From Chryseobacterium paridis (GTDB lineage: Bacteria; Bacteroidota; Bacteroidia; Flavobacteriales; Weeksellaceae): a stretch of 64,000 bases of DNA. Shown piece after piece: positions 1-8,845 of the stretch. The stretch is taken from positions 1,287,390-1,351,389 of the forward strand of contig NZ_JAENHK010000010.1 in NCBI RefSeq assembly GCF_016595215.1, given 5' to 3'. The notes beneath the pieces were generated by a model. It saw only the letters and a list, made by a program, of their open reading frames with translations, was not told the DNA's origin and did no database searches. The position numbers were made by a program, and so were the translations under genes. The stretch's first letter is position 1, and each line of letters starts with the position of its first letter.

Positions 1-245
1 TCTACTTTTTTACCTATATTGGAACTTTGGGCCAACCCTGTCGTAAAATCTCCTGAACTGGGCAAATTAAGCTGTCCTATTTTTTCGTCTAAAGTCATTT
101 TTGACAAAAGCTGATCTACAAAGGCTTTTTTCTTCGCTTGATATTGAGCTGTCTGGTAAGACTGAACTGGCTTCGTCACCATTTCCTGAGCTGAGAACAC
201 TGGTGAGAGTGCTAAAGCTGCGAGTACAATTAACTTTTTACTCAT
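1..245 (-). CDS. Glycoside hydrolase family 3 beta-glucosidase, N-terminal fragment
   Basis: The ATG lies at 243-245 on the minus strand and the reading frame stays open to the left window edge, so only about 80 residues are visible. Residues 1-19 are a signal peptide ending in FSAQ. Residues 50-59 read MTLDEKIGQL, the hallmark start of the GH3 N-terminal domain in periplasmic BglX-type beta-glucosidases. It is the last visible gene of the leftward SusC/SusD operon and would release glucose from oligosaccharides in the periplasm. Linkage specificity cannot be read from this piece. The family call is sound; completeness beyond the edge is unknown. Confidence 0.85.
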   Translation of the reverse strand, partial: MSKKLIVLAALALSPVFSAQEMVTKPVQSYQTAQYQAKKKAFVDQLLSKMTLDEKIGQLNLPSSGDFTTGLAQSSNIGKKV

Positions 246-337
246 TTTATCTTCATTTTTTATTGTATTCGTGAATCTTAGATTTCATAAATCTATCTTC
301 TTAAATTATAGTGCTATTTTTTGTTTCTATTTTTGTT

Positions 338-415
338 AAACGCAAAGACGTAATGCTCTTTCCGAACTTTATGTTTTTAAGGCGCAAAGGCGCTTCACTT
401 AGCAAGAATTTTATA
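338..415. repeat. Dispersed AACGCAAAG / GGCGCAAAGG intergenic repeat
   Basis: The gap between the GH3 gene and the esterase holds AAACGCAAAGAC at 338-349, followed by a second related word, AAGGCGCAAAGGCGC, near 380. The same word recurs at 12023-12034 and, as AACGCAAAG, at 54302-54310. It appears to be a dispersed intergenic repeat of this genome and not a gene. The open frame across it carries no recognisable protein signal. Confidence 0.4.
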
Positions 416-435
416 CTTTGCTTTTTTGATTATGG

Positions 436-1146
436 TTATTTATCTCCTTTTTTCTTAGACAACATCCATTCATACAGTTTGGGATCTGAATAAGCGGAGT
501 CCCAGGAATTATGATTATCATTAGGGAAAATTATTAATTCAGCTGTTGGATTTACAGGATGTAGCTTTTGATAAAATTTAAATGCATTTTCAGGTAAAAC
601 AATGTCATCCATTCCTCCATGAAAGATTTTCATATTCAAATCTTTATATCGATTGATATTTGCCGTCATGATCTGATCGGTAGGAGCACAAACCGGTACT
701 ACCGCAGCAAATATTTCAGGATGTTCCATAGCAAGCTTTAAGGTTCCCCATCCTCCTAGTGAAAGCCCAGTCAGGTAGATTCTGGATGCATCAATTTTAT
801 ACTTTTTCTGAATCTCTTTAATCAGATTGTAGATAGTGACTGTATCCCACCAGCTATCGGCAGGACATTGAGGCGCTAAAATCGCTACAGGTTCCTTAAT
901 CAGATTCTTATAGGTAAAAGGACTATGAACTTTTACCATTTCCAGATCCGTCCCTCTTTCTCCGGATCCATGCAGAAATACAATTAAAGGAACATTTCCT
1001 TTTACTTTTTGTGGGTAGTCCAGAATATAAGATACCTTTTCCGTACGTTTGATTTCCTTATTTAACTCAGCTTTGATTTCTTGCCCGTTCAATTGTAATG
1101 AAAGAACAGGAAGCAAAAGGAGTACATGTCTTAGTTTTAATTTCAT
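436..1146 (-). CDS. Secreted alpha/beta-hydrolase (carboxylesterase / PlpD-like prolyl-oligopeptidase fold)
   Basis: A 236-residue protein with a signal peptide (residues 1-21). It has an oxyanion-loop motif LHGSGERG at about 59-66, a nucleophile elbow GLSLGG (Ser129), an acid candidate in GGMDD (Asp180/181) and a late His212 in NDNH. These form a full Ser-Asp-His triad of the dienelactone-hydrolase/esterase type. It lies in the SusCD operon between the PF10091 glucanase and the GH3 gene, so it probably removes acyl substituents from the imported glycan; that role is inferred from context. The family is clear, the substrate is not. Confidence 0.75.
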   Translation of the reverse strand: MKLKLRHVLLLLPVLSLQLNGQEIKAELNKEIKRTEKVSYILDYPQKVKGNVPLIVFLHGSGERGTDLEMVKVHSPFTYKNLIKEPVAILAPQCPADSWWDTVTIYNLIKEIQKKYKIDASRIYLTGLSLGGWGTLKLAMEHPEIFAAVVPVCAPTDQIMTANINRYKDLNMKIFHGGMDDIVLPENAFKFYQKLHPVNPTAELIIFPNDNHNSWDSAYSDPKLYEWMLSKKKGDK

Positions 1147-1162
1147 ATTGTTATTTAGGTTT

Positions 1163-1213
1163 TGGCTAAAGCCATTTGATTTATCCTTATTTTAAACGGG
1201 CTAAAGCCCGTTT
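1163..1213. repeat. Paired GGCTAAAGCC hairpin repeat, probable terminator of the glucanase gene
   Basis: Two short palindromes share the same TAAA loop: TGGC-TAAA-GCCA at 1163-1174 and AAACGGGC-TAAA-GCCCGTTT at 1194-1213. The shared core suggests a dispersed repeat unit. The position, just downstream of the leftward glucanase, would also let the second hairpin end or slow transcription before the esterase. Confidence 0.5.
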
Positions 1214-1245
1214 CTATTGATGATTAGGTCTGTAATAAATTCAAA

Positions 1246-2628
1246 TTATTTAATTCCATATTTTGTTGACTGGAAACTTAATTTCTTGAGCCCTTGCTGA
1301 ATTTCAGGTGCATTCATAAATAGCTTCCATAAAAACCCTGTTCTGTAGTTTTCGATCATCGGAGCAATTGTTCCCTGATCTATTGCCAAATATCTTGGAG
1401 TAAACCAATTATTATAATTGATCGATGTCGCATCATAAGGCCCTGCTGATCCAATGAATTCAGGTTTTTGTGTATATATAAATTTTAAAAATTCCATGGA
1501 TTCTTTTGGCGAATATGGAAAGCTACTTAAAGCCGCTGTCGGAGAAATTATACCTTGATCATTTTGAGGAAAATGAGCATTGTACCCTGTAGTTCCATCT
1601 TCATTTCTTGAATAGCTTGCCGTAAGTCCCCAATAGTTCGGACCATAGCCTTTCCATTGTTTTGGATTTTCTACGCAATATTTGTAATCGATCAAAACTT
1701 GATTTTTATTAAGGTCAAAATAATTTTTAATCAATTTATCCGACAATCCTGTAGGATCTAAACCTATGTATGAATAATGCGCCCAAAACAACGGACCTCC
1801 ATATTCTTCAGCAAAATTGTGTTTCACATACATGGGAAGATCATATTTTGTTTTATCTGAAAGGAAAGTACCGCTTCTTGTCCATCCTTTGTAATAAGTT
1901 TCTGCATCAATAGAATATGTCGGTGATGAAGCCGCTAAAATATAAGTAATCATACATTCATTATATCCCTGCAAAGGAAAATTCATTTCCCATTGATATT
2001 CTGGTGACCAGTGCCAATACAGTACTTTTTCACTCCCTTTGGTATACCAATTCCATTGAATCCCTTTCCATAGCTCATCGCATTTTTTAGCTAAAGCTTT
2101 TTCCTCTGCATTTCCATTTTTAAAATACTCACGAACCATTAAAATTCCTGACGTTAAAAATGCTGTTTCCACTAAGTCTCCTCCATTATCTTTTTTCCCA
2201 AATGGAACTGTTTTTCCAGTTTCCCCATTGATCCAGTGCGACCATGCTCCTTTAAAACGGTCAGCTTTCGCAAGAAAATCCATCATAGTCGTCAATCTTT
2301 TCACGGCTTCCTTTCTTGAAACAAAACCTCTTTCCACTCCGACTAAAATGGTTGCTAAGCCAAATCCAGATCCACCAGTCGTTACTACGTGTTTATCATT
2401 ATGTGGATAAATGTCATCTTCATGGTAACGTTCTCTTCCCAACATAGAGTGCGGTTCTGCATACTCCCAGAAATACTTTAAAGCATCTTTCTGGACTTTA
2501 TCCATCAACTGTTTATCCGTAATATTATTTTTTACGGGTACTTTTTTAACAACCTCTTGATTCTTAACCTGAGCATGGCAAGAAAAAAATGAGGCAACTG
2601 TGAGAATAGAAATAAATCCTAACTTCAT
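1246..2628 (-). CDS. PF10091 'glucoamylase' family lipoprotein (GH144-type glucanase)
   Basis: 460 residues with a lipoprotein signal ending FFSC (Cys17). The body carries family landmarks: WEYAEPHSML near the N-terminus, ETAFLTSGIL, GYNECMITYILAASS, and DGTTGYNAHFPQNDQG near the C-terminus. This is the PF10091 Glycoamylase domain, an (alpha/alpha)6 barrel. Established knowledge: the enzyme founding GH144, from Chitinophaga pinensis, is an endo-beta-1,2-glucanase, and related genes sit with GH3 enzymes in SusCD loci. It is downstream of susD in the same operon, separated by a hairpin. Likely an outer-membrane or periplasmic endo-glucanase; the substrate is inferred. Confidence 0.8.
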   Translation of the reverse strand: MKLGFISILTVASFFSCHAQVKNQEVVKKVPVKNNITDKQLMDKVQKDALKYFWEYAEPHSMLGRERYHEDDIYPHNDKHVVTTGGSGFGLATILVGVERGFVSRKEAVKRLTTMMDFLAKADRFKGAWSHWINGETGKTVPFGKKDNGGDLVETAFLTSGILMVREYFKNGNAEEKALAKKCDELWKGIQWNWYTKGSEKVLYWHWSPEYQWEMNFPLQGYNECMITYILAASSPTYSIDAETYYKGWTRSGTFLSDKTKYDLPMYVKHNFAEEYGGPLFWAHYSYIGLDPTGLSDKLIKNYFDLNKNQVLIDYKYCVENPKQWKGYGPNYWGLTASYSRNEDGTTGYNAHFPQNDQGIISPTAALSSFPYSPKESMEFLKFIYTQKPEFIGSAGPYDATSINYNNWFTPRYLAIDQGTIAPMIENYRTGFLWKLFMNAPEIQQGLKKLSFQSTKYGIK

Positions 2629-2655
2629 AAAATATACATTTACATTGGATTAATT

Positions 2656-2690
2656 AAAAAATAGCCAAAGCTGAACTTTGGCTATTTTAT
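2656..2690. terminator. Intra-operon hairpin between susD and the glucanase
   Basis: A perfect 13-bp stem, AAAATAGCCAAAG (2658-2670) against CTTTGGCTATTTT (2676-2688), with loop CTGAA. It sits 12 bp past the susD stop codon. Placed inside a PUL operon it could set a lower level of enzyme transcript relative to susCD. Confidence 0.75.
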
Positions 2691-2701
2691 ATAATTATAG
2701 A

Positions 2702-4120
2702 TTAATAACCTGGGTTTTGAGTAAAAGCACCATGGCTTTGATCCATCGCATCTAAAGGAATAGGGAATACTTCATTTTTCCCTGCTTTAAATCCATAAGG
2801 CGCTAAAACTGTAGCAGCTTGTCCTGTTCTAACCAAGTCGACAAACCTATCCCCTTCCAACGCTAATTCTACTCTTCTTTCATGCCAGATTGCGGTTCTT
2901 AACGTAGCTTGAGTTGTAGCCGTGGTTCCCGGTAAAGTTGCTCTGGTTCTTACTTTATTCAAATTTGTAGTAGCAGTTGATGTATTTCCCAGTTCATTGG
3001 CTGCTTCTGCATTGATTAATAAAATTTCGGCAAATCTTAATATTCTGATATTCTGAATAGAACCGTAGTCACAAGCACTGTTATTCAATGCTTTTGGAAC
3101 ATATACTTTTTGATTAAATGTGGTTACAGATAAGGGATCTCCCATAGCAATCAAATCACCTTCAGGTGTTGTTTCTCCATTTCTGAGTATGGTAAGTTCC
3201 TTTCTTATGTCACCCGCTTCAAATGCATTTTCAAGCGCATTGGAAGGTGTGAAAAACCCCCATCCAAATTGATTTCGTACACCCTGAACCTGGGCATATT
3301 GACTTCCACCATATTGAGATGAACACTGGCAGTTTACTTCAAATACAGATTCACTCCCAAATTCACCTGCTGGTCTAAATAAATGATTAAAATCCGGATC
3401 CAGATTATATCCCATAGCAATTACCTGATTAGAGGTTTCATATGCCTTCTGCCAGTCTTTTTTGTAAAGATAAACTTTTGAAAGTAACCCTAACGCGGCT
3501 CCCTTTGTTACTCTTCCAAGATCCGATGAAGGGTAAGTCTGAGGAAGTACTTCAGCAGCAGCAATAAGATCAGAAATGATAAAATTATAAACCTCCTCTA
3601 CGGAATTTCTAGGCTTTTCATACACCGCCTCTACTTTATCATAGATTGGAACACCACCATAGATTCTAACTAAATTAAAATAAAAATAGGCTCTCAACAT
3701 TCTGGATTCTGCAATCAAACGATTCTTTAAAGTCGTGTCCATTTGTATTGCAGGAACATGGGTAATGACCTGATTGGTTCTATTTACAGCTTGCCATTGT
3801 CCTATCCAATATCCTCTTACTCCTTCATCACTTACTGTATAGGTAAAGTTATCATATACATTAATAAAAGCTGAATCTCCTGGATTGGAACCTTTCACTA
3901 CATCGTCAGCCGGCACTCCAAAAACAAATTGATAAGGAAAAGCAGAGTTCTCCCAACTTCTTAGAAAACTGTAAATAGCACTGGTTGCCTGCATTGCATC
4001 CTCTTGTGTCTTAAAAAAAGAAGATGCTTCTGTTTGTCCCTCCTGTTTTATATCTAAATAATCGTCTTTACAACTTACTACAAGCGAAAATAAAGCGATC
4101 GATAAAAATATCTTTTTCAT
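2702..4120 (-). CDS. SusD/RagB family outer-membrane glycan-binding lipoprotein
   Basis: 472 residues with a lipobox LVVSC (Cys17) followed by KDD, the usual surface-export-like acidic start. The family layout is present: YLDIKQEG, an SRMLRAYFYFNLVRIYGGVP helix region around residue 140, the LRFAEILLINAEAANELG tetratricopeptide-like helix near 370, and the C-terminal ERRVELALEGDRFVDLVRTG motif. SusD proteins cap the SusC barrel and bind the oligosaccharide. It starts 12 bp after the SusC gene ends, so the two are cotranscribed. The cognate glycan cannot be told from sequence alone. Confidence 0.95.
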   Translation of the reverse strand: MKKIFLSIALFSLVVSCKDDYLDIKQEGQTEASSFFKTQEDAMQATSAIYSFLRSWENSAFPYQFVFGVPADDVVKGSNPGDSAFINVYDNFTYTVSDEGVRGYWIGQWQAVNRTNQVITHVPAIQMDTTLKNRLIAESRMLRAYFYFNLVRIYGGVPIYDKVEAVYEKPRNSVEEVYNFIISDLIAAAEVLPQTYPSSDLGRVTKGAALGLLSKVYLYKKDWQKAYETSNQVIAMGYNLDPDFNHLFRPAGEFGSESVFEVNCQCSSQYGGSQYAQVQGVRNQFGWGFFTPSNALENAFEAGDIRKELTILRNGETTPEGDLIAMGDPLSVTTFNQKVYVPKALNNSACDYGSIQNIRILRFAEILLINAEAANELGNTSTATTNLNKVRTRATLPGTTATTQATLRTAIWHERRVELALEGDRFVDLVRTGQAATVLAPYGFKAGKNEVFPIPLDAMDQSHGAFTQNPGY

Positions 4121-4132
4121 AATGGTTTCTTA

Positions 4133-6949
4133 TTAAAATGTTAGGTTCATACCAATGGTATAAATTGCTGAAATCGGATAGATGTTATTATCAATACCCA
4201 TTTGTACTTTATCCGTATTCAAAATCTCGGGAGAAAATCCATGATATTTGAAACTTGTCCAAGGGTTTTGAGCACTCACGTATAATCTCAGCCTTGTAAT
4301 GGACATCGAATTTGTAAATGCTTTAGGTAAATTATATCCTATCTGGATGTTTCTGATCCTGATATAGCTTCCATCTTCTACATAAAAACTGTTTGGTAAA
4401 ATAATAGCCTGGTCATTGGTAGCCATCGGATAATAGTCCGATGTTCCGGCACCATGCCATCTGTTGTTATAAAAATCCAGATCCCAGCTTTCATTTCCAA
4501 AGCGCTGCTCCCTGTTAAAATTATATATTTTATTACCAAATACTCCCTGGAAATCGATAGCAAAATCAAAATCATAAATATTTAAGTTTACACCGAATCC
4601 ATAGGTCCCTTTTGGGATTGGGCTTCCAAGGAAAGTTTTATCCCTTGCATCAATTACACCGTTCCCATCAATATCTTTAAATTTAAACCCTCCAGCTTTA
4701 GCTCCATTTTGTGTAGCCCATGCATCTGCTTCTGCCTGACTCTGGAAAATTCCCTCTACCTGGTAACCATAATATGAGCCAACGGGCTGTCCTTCTTGTA
4801 ATCGTATGATTGCATTACCATACAAATTAGCCCCTGTCTGTAAATAAGATCCATTGGCAACAGCAGTAATTTTATTTTTCAATGTGGTGATATTACCATA
4901 TACTCCCAACTTTATGTTGTCATTGATCTTTGTATCATAATTTACAGAAGCCTCAAACCCTCGGTTATTAAACGAATAGGCATTGGTAATATAATTATTC
5001 CAGTTACCTGCACCCGATACCGTTCCCTGAACAATACCGTATACAACATCTTTGGTGTCCTTATCAAAATAGGTAGCATCAATTTTTAATTTGTTGTTGA
5101 ATAATGCCATCTCTAATCCCAAGTCTCTACCCGTAGTAGTTTCCCAACCAATATTTGGATCTATAATCTGGTCTATGGTCTGTGCTGGAGAACCTGTATT
5201 ACCATAATAAGCTCCTCCATTAATAATCGTTGTATTTAGGGTATAAGCTCTTTGTACATCCGGATTCCCAAGTTTTCCCCAGCTTGCTCTTAATTTTAAA
5301 AGATTAAAAACATTTTGTTCACTCATAAAGCTTTCCTTGGAGATAACCCACCCAGCACTTACAGCAGGGAATACCCGATATCTGTCATTACTTGAATATT
5401 TGGAAGTTCCGTCTCTACGAATAGATGCATTTACCAGATATTTCCCTTCATAATCATAATTCACCCTACCAAAAAATGATTCTATTCTGTCCTGATATGG
5501 AACCACAGTACGTTTTTCATCAAAAGTAGTTCTAACGATATCTGTTCCACTATCAATATTCAATGAAGTGTTTGTTCCGTTGTAATTTACATTTAGAGCA
5601 TCCGCATACTCCTGGGAATAAGAGCTTCTTGTTCTGGAAAAACCAGCAAGTAATTCTATATTATGTTTTCCAAGACTCTTTTTCCAGCTTAGTGTATTAT
5701 CCCACACATAGTTTCTGGTTCTGGAATCTCTTGTTATGAGTTTTGTAGGTTTGGGATCCGGAGCATATGTAAATGATGGTGTAAATTCGTATTTATTCGA
5801 ATTAATATTATCAGAGGTATAACTAATTCTTAAAGTAAAATCTTTTAAAAATTTATACTCTCCCCAGATATTATTCAATAATCTTTCTTCTCTTGTCTGG
5901 GATCTGTACAGATCAAGTTTAGCTCTTGGATTTGAAATATTAACAAGAGAAAAATACTGATATCCTCCTGTACCAGGATTAATAGGAGCATATACCGGTG
6001 GCGCTGCATAAGCATCCTGCAAAGGAGTCTGTGCCTGATCGGTACGCATTTTAGAAAATGTAAAATTATTTCCGATCGTTATATTATCCGTAATCTTATA
6101 GGTAAGGTTGACTTTAGAATTAAATCTGTTAAAGCCACTTCCTGAATTAATGCCCTGTCCTGCAGCCAGATTTCCTTCGTCCTGTAAATATCCTGCACTT
6201 AAATAATAATTTAATTTCCCAGCATTTCCGGACGCAGATATATCATTAGAATTGATAATACTTGGTCTGAGGATTTCTTTAAACCAATCTGTGTCAGCAG
6301 GGTAATTGGATCTGTTTAGAAATTTTGTAGGATCAGTTACTCCTTCATTGCGTAACTTTTCGTTAAACAATTCGATGTATTGATCAGAATTGACCATTTT
6401 AGGAATATTCGTCACTGTCTTGATTCCTAAATAAGAATTAAAGTTAAAAACAGGCTTTTTGCCTCTTCCACTTTTTGTTTTAATAATAACTGCTCCATTT
6501 GATGCTCTTGCTCCGTAGATTGCTAAACTTGAGGGATCTTTCAATACACTCATCGATTCAATATCCTGGGGGCTCAAAAATGAAATATCGTCAGTAATCA
6601 TTCCGTCAACAATAAAGACTGTTTTACCAGTGAGGGAACTTATTCCCCTGATATCCACTCTCGGAGATCCTCCCGGCGCACCTGAATTTAAAATCTGTAC
6701 TCCAGCTAATTTTCCCTGAATAGAGCTTATAGGATTAGCATTTGGCTTGTCTGCAAGATCTTTTGCTGTTACTAGTCCTATACTCCCAGTAATATTTTCT
6801 TTTTTCTGGGATCCATATCCAATCATAACCACCTCTTCGATCTTATGCTCTTTTGGAACAGTATCTTTCGGTGTCACCTGCGCATTGACGTTCATACCAA
6901 AGTATAAAACAGCAATGAGCGATGAATACTTTAAATCACTTTGCTTCAT
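4133..6949 (-). CDS. SusC/RagA family TonB-linked outer-membrane transporter
   Basis: From the ATG at 6947-6949 this is a 938-residue protein whose signal peptide ends in MNVNAQ. A longer frame to 6973 would need a TTG start and lacks signal-peptide logic. After the signal comes a TonB-box-like EEVVMIGYGSQKK, the plug (GKLAGVQILNSGAPGG, IRGISSL, IFIVDG-like), and a long beta-barrel ending YTIGMNLTF, the aromatic C-terminus expected of outer-membrane barrels. The usual N-terminal CarboxypepD_reg-like domain is missing, making the protein shorter than most SusC. It imports the oligosaccharide captured by the adjacent SusD. Confidence 0.95.
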   Translation of the reverse strand: MKQSDLKYSSLIAVLYFGMNVNAQVTPKDTVPKEHKIEEVVMIGYGSQKKENITGSIGLVTAKDLADKPNANPISSIQGKLAGVQILNSGAPGGSPRVDIRGISSLTGKTVFIVDGMITDDISFLSPQDIESMSVLKDPSSLAIYGARASNGAVIIKTKSGRGKKPVFNFNSYLGIKTVTNIPKMVNSDQYIELFNEKLRNEGVTDPTKFLNRSNYPADTDWFKEILRPSIINSNDISASGNAGKLNYYLSAGYLQDEGNLAAGQGINSGSGFNRFNSKVNLTYKITDNITIGNNFTFSKMRTDQAQTPLQDAYAAPPVYAPINPGTGGYQYFSLVNISNPRAKLDLYRSQTREERLLNNIWGEYKFLKDFTLRISYTSDNINSNKYEFTPSFTYAPDPKPTKLITRDSRTRNYVWDNTLSWKKSLGKHNIELLAGFSRTRSSYSQEYADALNVNYNGTNTSLNIDSGTDIVRTTFDEKRTVVPYQDRIESFFGRVNYDYEGKYLVNASIRRDGTSKYSSNDRYRVFPAVSAGWVISKESFMSEQNVFNLLKLRASWGKLGNPDVQRAYTLNTTIINGGAYYGNTGSPAQTIDQIIDPNIGWETTTGRDLGLEMALFNNKLKIDATYFDKDTKDVVYGIVQGTVSGAGNWNNYITNAYSFNNRGFEASVNYDTKINDNIKLGVYGNITTLKNKITAVANGSYLQTGANLYGNAIIRLQEGQPVGSYYGYQVEGIFQSQAEADAWATQNGAKAGGFKFKDIDGNGVIDARDKTFLGSPIPKGTYGFGVNLNIYDFDFAIDFQGVFGNKIYNFNREQRFGNESWDLDFYNNRWHGAGTSDYYPMATNDQAIILPNSFYVEDGSYIRIRNIQIGYNLPKAFTNSMSITRLRLYVSAQNPWTSFKYHGFSPEILNTDKVQMGIDNNIYPISAIYTIGMNLTF

Positions 6950-7256
6950 ATAGTTCAATTTTATTTCGTACAATCAAATTTCGAGACCGGTTTTTAAACC
7001 TTCAAGCTGTCTTTGATTAAATAAATATTGTATTTCTCAAAAAAAGACATTAACCAAAATTATAAAAATATATGAGACATTGTTAATATATCGTAATAAT
7101 TCTAAAATTAGCACGATACTTCATGCAGCATATGTGAAAAGTATATTTTTTAACGTATTATCACCAAAAATAAAATTAGTTTAACATTTAATTTACAATG
7201 AATATTACGATGTTTTTACAAGATAACTCCCCAAATCACTAACATTAATTTAATAT
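6950..7256. other. Divergent intergenic region; possible leftward -7 boxes for the SusC operon
   Basis: No gene is seen here. On the minus strand two TAnnTTTG-type boxes occur: TAATTTTG (7055-7062) and TATTTTTG (7165-7172). Only the second has a TTG (7196-7198) at an acceptable 23-bp distance. Either could drive the SusC operon with a leader of 100-200 nt. No regulator gene (ECF sigma, anti-sigma or hybrid two-component) lies next to the PUL. Confidence 0.3.
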
Positions 7257-7287
7257 TTTGTTAAACAGATTTTCCTGTTTACCTTTG
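7257..7287 (+). promoter_or_regulatory. Consensus Bacteroidota promoter for the DUF4197 gene
   Basis: TTTG at 7257-7260, exactly 19 bp, then TACCTTTG at 7280-7287. This fits the Flavobacterium/Bacteroides primary-sigma consensus TTTG-N19-TAnnTTTG at every fixed position. Transcription should begin near 7293, about 33 nt before the ATG at 7326. Confidence 0.8.
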
Positions 7288-7325
7288 GCGCAGTATTTGA
7301 AAATTACAACCATTAATAAAAATCA

Positions 7326-8003
7326 ATGAAAAAATACATTTTAGCTATAGCTTTAATAACAGGAACTGCGGCGGTGATCACTACTTCTGTACAATCCTGC
7401 ACGAGTCTTGCAACAAGTGACCTGGGATTATCTATTATCAAAAAGTTTTTATTGAACGGAATTGATAAGGGAATGAATGTTTATGGTAATAAAGATGCCT
7501 TCCTGCAAAATAATTTGGTTGATAAAGCGTTACCTAAAGAACTAAGAGATATCAACACCATGTTGGAAAAAATATCTCCTTCATTGGTTGCCAAGGAAAG
7601 AGAATATGTTGCAGAGGCGGCTTCTTATACGGTAAATATTTCAAAGCCCATCCTTCAGAATGCAGTCAATAGTTTGAATGCACAGGATGTAACAAGAATT
7701 ATCCAGGGAGAAAAGGGAACAGCAACTTTAATTTTGAAAGAAAAAACATCTGATCAATTAGTGGCCGCTATTGCTCCAAAAGTAGATGAACAGTTAAACC
7801 GATATGGTATTGTTAAAACAATCAATACCGCTTTGGCTGGAAGTAATTTTCTGGGAAATCTGTTGGGCGGAAACAACAACACGGTTAACGCAGGAGGATT
7901 AAGTAAATTAGCTTCTGAACAATTGGTTAATGGATTGTTTAATATCATTGAAGATTACGAAGTAAAGAACTCTAAAGCGCTTTTGGGACCGCTTGGAAAA
8001 TAG
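7326..8003 (+). CDS. DUF4197 domain secreted protein
   Basis: 225 residues. An N-terminal signal is followed by QSC, so lipidation at Cys25 is possible. The body matches the DUF4197 pattern: ALPKELRDINTMLEKI, then EYVAEAASYTVNISKPILQNAVNSL, then a GEKGTATLILKEKTSDQLVAAIAPKVDEQL helix. Function is unknown in the literature I can recall. It has its own strong promoter and is followed 41 bp later by the DUF493 gene, probably as one transcript ending at the hairpin at 8356. Confidence 0.75.
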   Translation: MKKYILAIALITGTAAVITTSVQSCTSLATSDLGLSIIKKFLLNGIDKGMNVYGNKDAFLQNNLVDKALPKELRDINTMLEKISPSLVAKEREYVAEAASYTVNISKPILQNAVNSLNAQDVTRIIQGEKGTATLILKEKTSDQLVAAIAPKVDEQLNRYGIVKTINTALAGSNFLGNLLGGNNNTVNAGGLSKLASEQLVNGLFNIIEDYEVKNSKALLGPLGK

Positions 8004-8044
8004 AAAAATTTTCGTTAAATTTATATATAATTTAAAATTGTTAG

Positions 8045-8350
8045 ATGGATATCATTCAAGGAAATCAACACGCAAGCCCGGAAGAATTTTATAATTCTTT
8101 AAGGGAAAAACTGGAAGGTCATCATGACTTTCCTGAAGATTACTTATTTAAATTTATAATTCCTACAGATCAGGCAAAGCTTACAGAAATATATAAAGTT
8201 TTTGATGGTATTAAATTTACTCTTGGAAACAGGGAAAGTAAAAATGGAAAATATACAGCCTGTAATATCAATGCCTTTGTTTTAGATGCCGATCAGGTGG
8301 TAAAGATTTATAAAGAAGTTGGAAAGATAGAAGGAGTAATTCTTTTATAA
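8045..8350 (+). CDS. DUF493 (YbeD-like) family protein
   Basis: A 101-residue protein with the DUF493 signature: FPEDYLFKFIIP near residue 40, a central NRESKNGKYTACNINAFV strand pair, and a final alpha/beta segment. YbeD-like proteins are small ferredoxin-fold domains often near lipoate genes; no lipoate genes are present here. Second gene of the short operon starting at 7326. Confidence 0.75.
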   Translation: MDIIQGNQHASPEEFYNSLREKLEGHHDFPEDYLFKFIIPTDQAKLTEIYKVFDGIKFTLGNRESKNGKYTACNINAFVLDADQVVKIYKEVGKIEGVILL

Positions 8351-8355
8351 AAAAT

Positions 8356-8383
8356 AAAAAGTCAGCCTAAAGCTGACTTTTAT
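8356..8383. terminator. Bidirectional hairpin terminator
   Basis: AAAGTCAGC (8358-8366), loop CTAAA, GCTGACTTT (8372-8380), with A-rich and T-rich flanks on both sides. It lies between convergent genes ending at 8350 (+) and 8402 (-), so it can serve both. Confidence 0.85.
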
Positions 8384-8401
8384 TGTATATCGTATTTTCG
8401 T

Positions 8402-8752
8402 TTATTTCTCAATAAAAAATTTCACATTTTCGATAGGTCTTCCTAACATTGCGACTGAACCTTTTATCAAAATTGGCCTTTGTATCAAAGAAGGGTTTTT
8501 AGATAAAATTTCTACCCATTCTTCTTCTGAGTAATTCTTACTGGCAAACTTCTCAAGATATAGTTTTTCCGTCTTTCTGATCAGGTGAAAAACACTTTGA
8601 TTTAATTTTTTCAATACTGTTTTTATCTCTAAAATACTTAGTGGGTCTTCTACAATATTGATGATCTCAAACGGCACACCATTCTCATCCAAATACTCTA
8701 AAACAGCATTTGATTTTGAACAACTTCCATTATGTAAAACCTTAACTAACAT
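8402..8752 (-). CDS. ArsC/Spx-type thioredoxin-fold protein (arsenate reductase-like)
   Basis: 116 residues. The N-terminal motif HNGSCSKS (Cys11) corresponds to the catalytic cysteine of glutaredoxin-dependent arsenate reductases. The later IQRPILIKGSVAMLGRP matches the ArsC RPI...GRP region. No other ars genes (efflux pump, ArsR) are near, so the true role may be general thiol chemistry and not arsenate resistance. Single gene between converging and leftward neighbours. Confidence 0.75.
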   Translation of the reverse strand: MLVKVLHNGSCSKSNAVLEYLDENGVPFEIINIVEDPLSILEIKTVLKKLNQSVFHLIRKTEKLYLEKFASKNYSEEEWVEILSKNPSLIQRPILIKGSVAMLGRPIENVKFFIEK

Positions 8753-8845
8753 ATTTAATTATATTAAAAAATTAAACTTGCTTCATAACAAATTTAGAAA
8801 GAAATGAAGTTACAAAAATCTTAAGAGATAATAAATAATTGTTAA

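Noticed and set aside
6747..6953. Plus-strand frames inside susC, the macroglobulin and other large genes
   Set aside because: They lie antisense to clear coding genes and show no domain or signal peptide of their own.
8402..8752. Arsenic resistance operon
   Set aside because: Only the ArsC-like gene is present; no pump, ArsR or Acr3 nearby.
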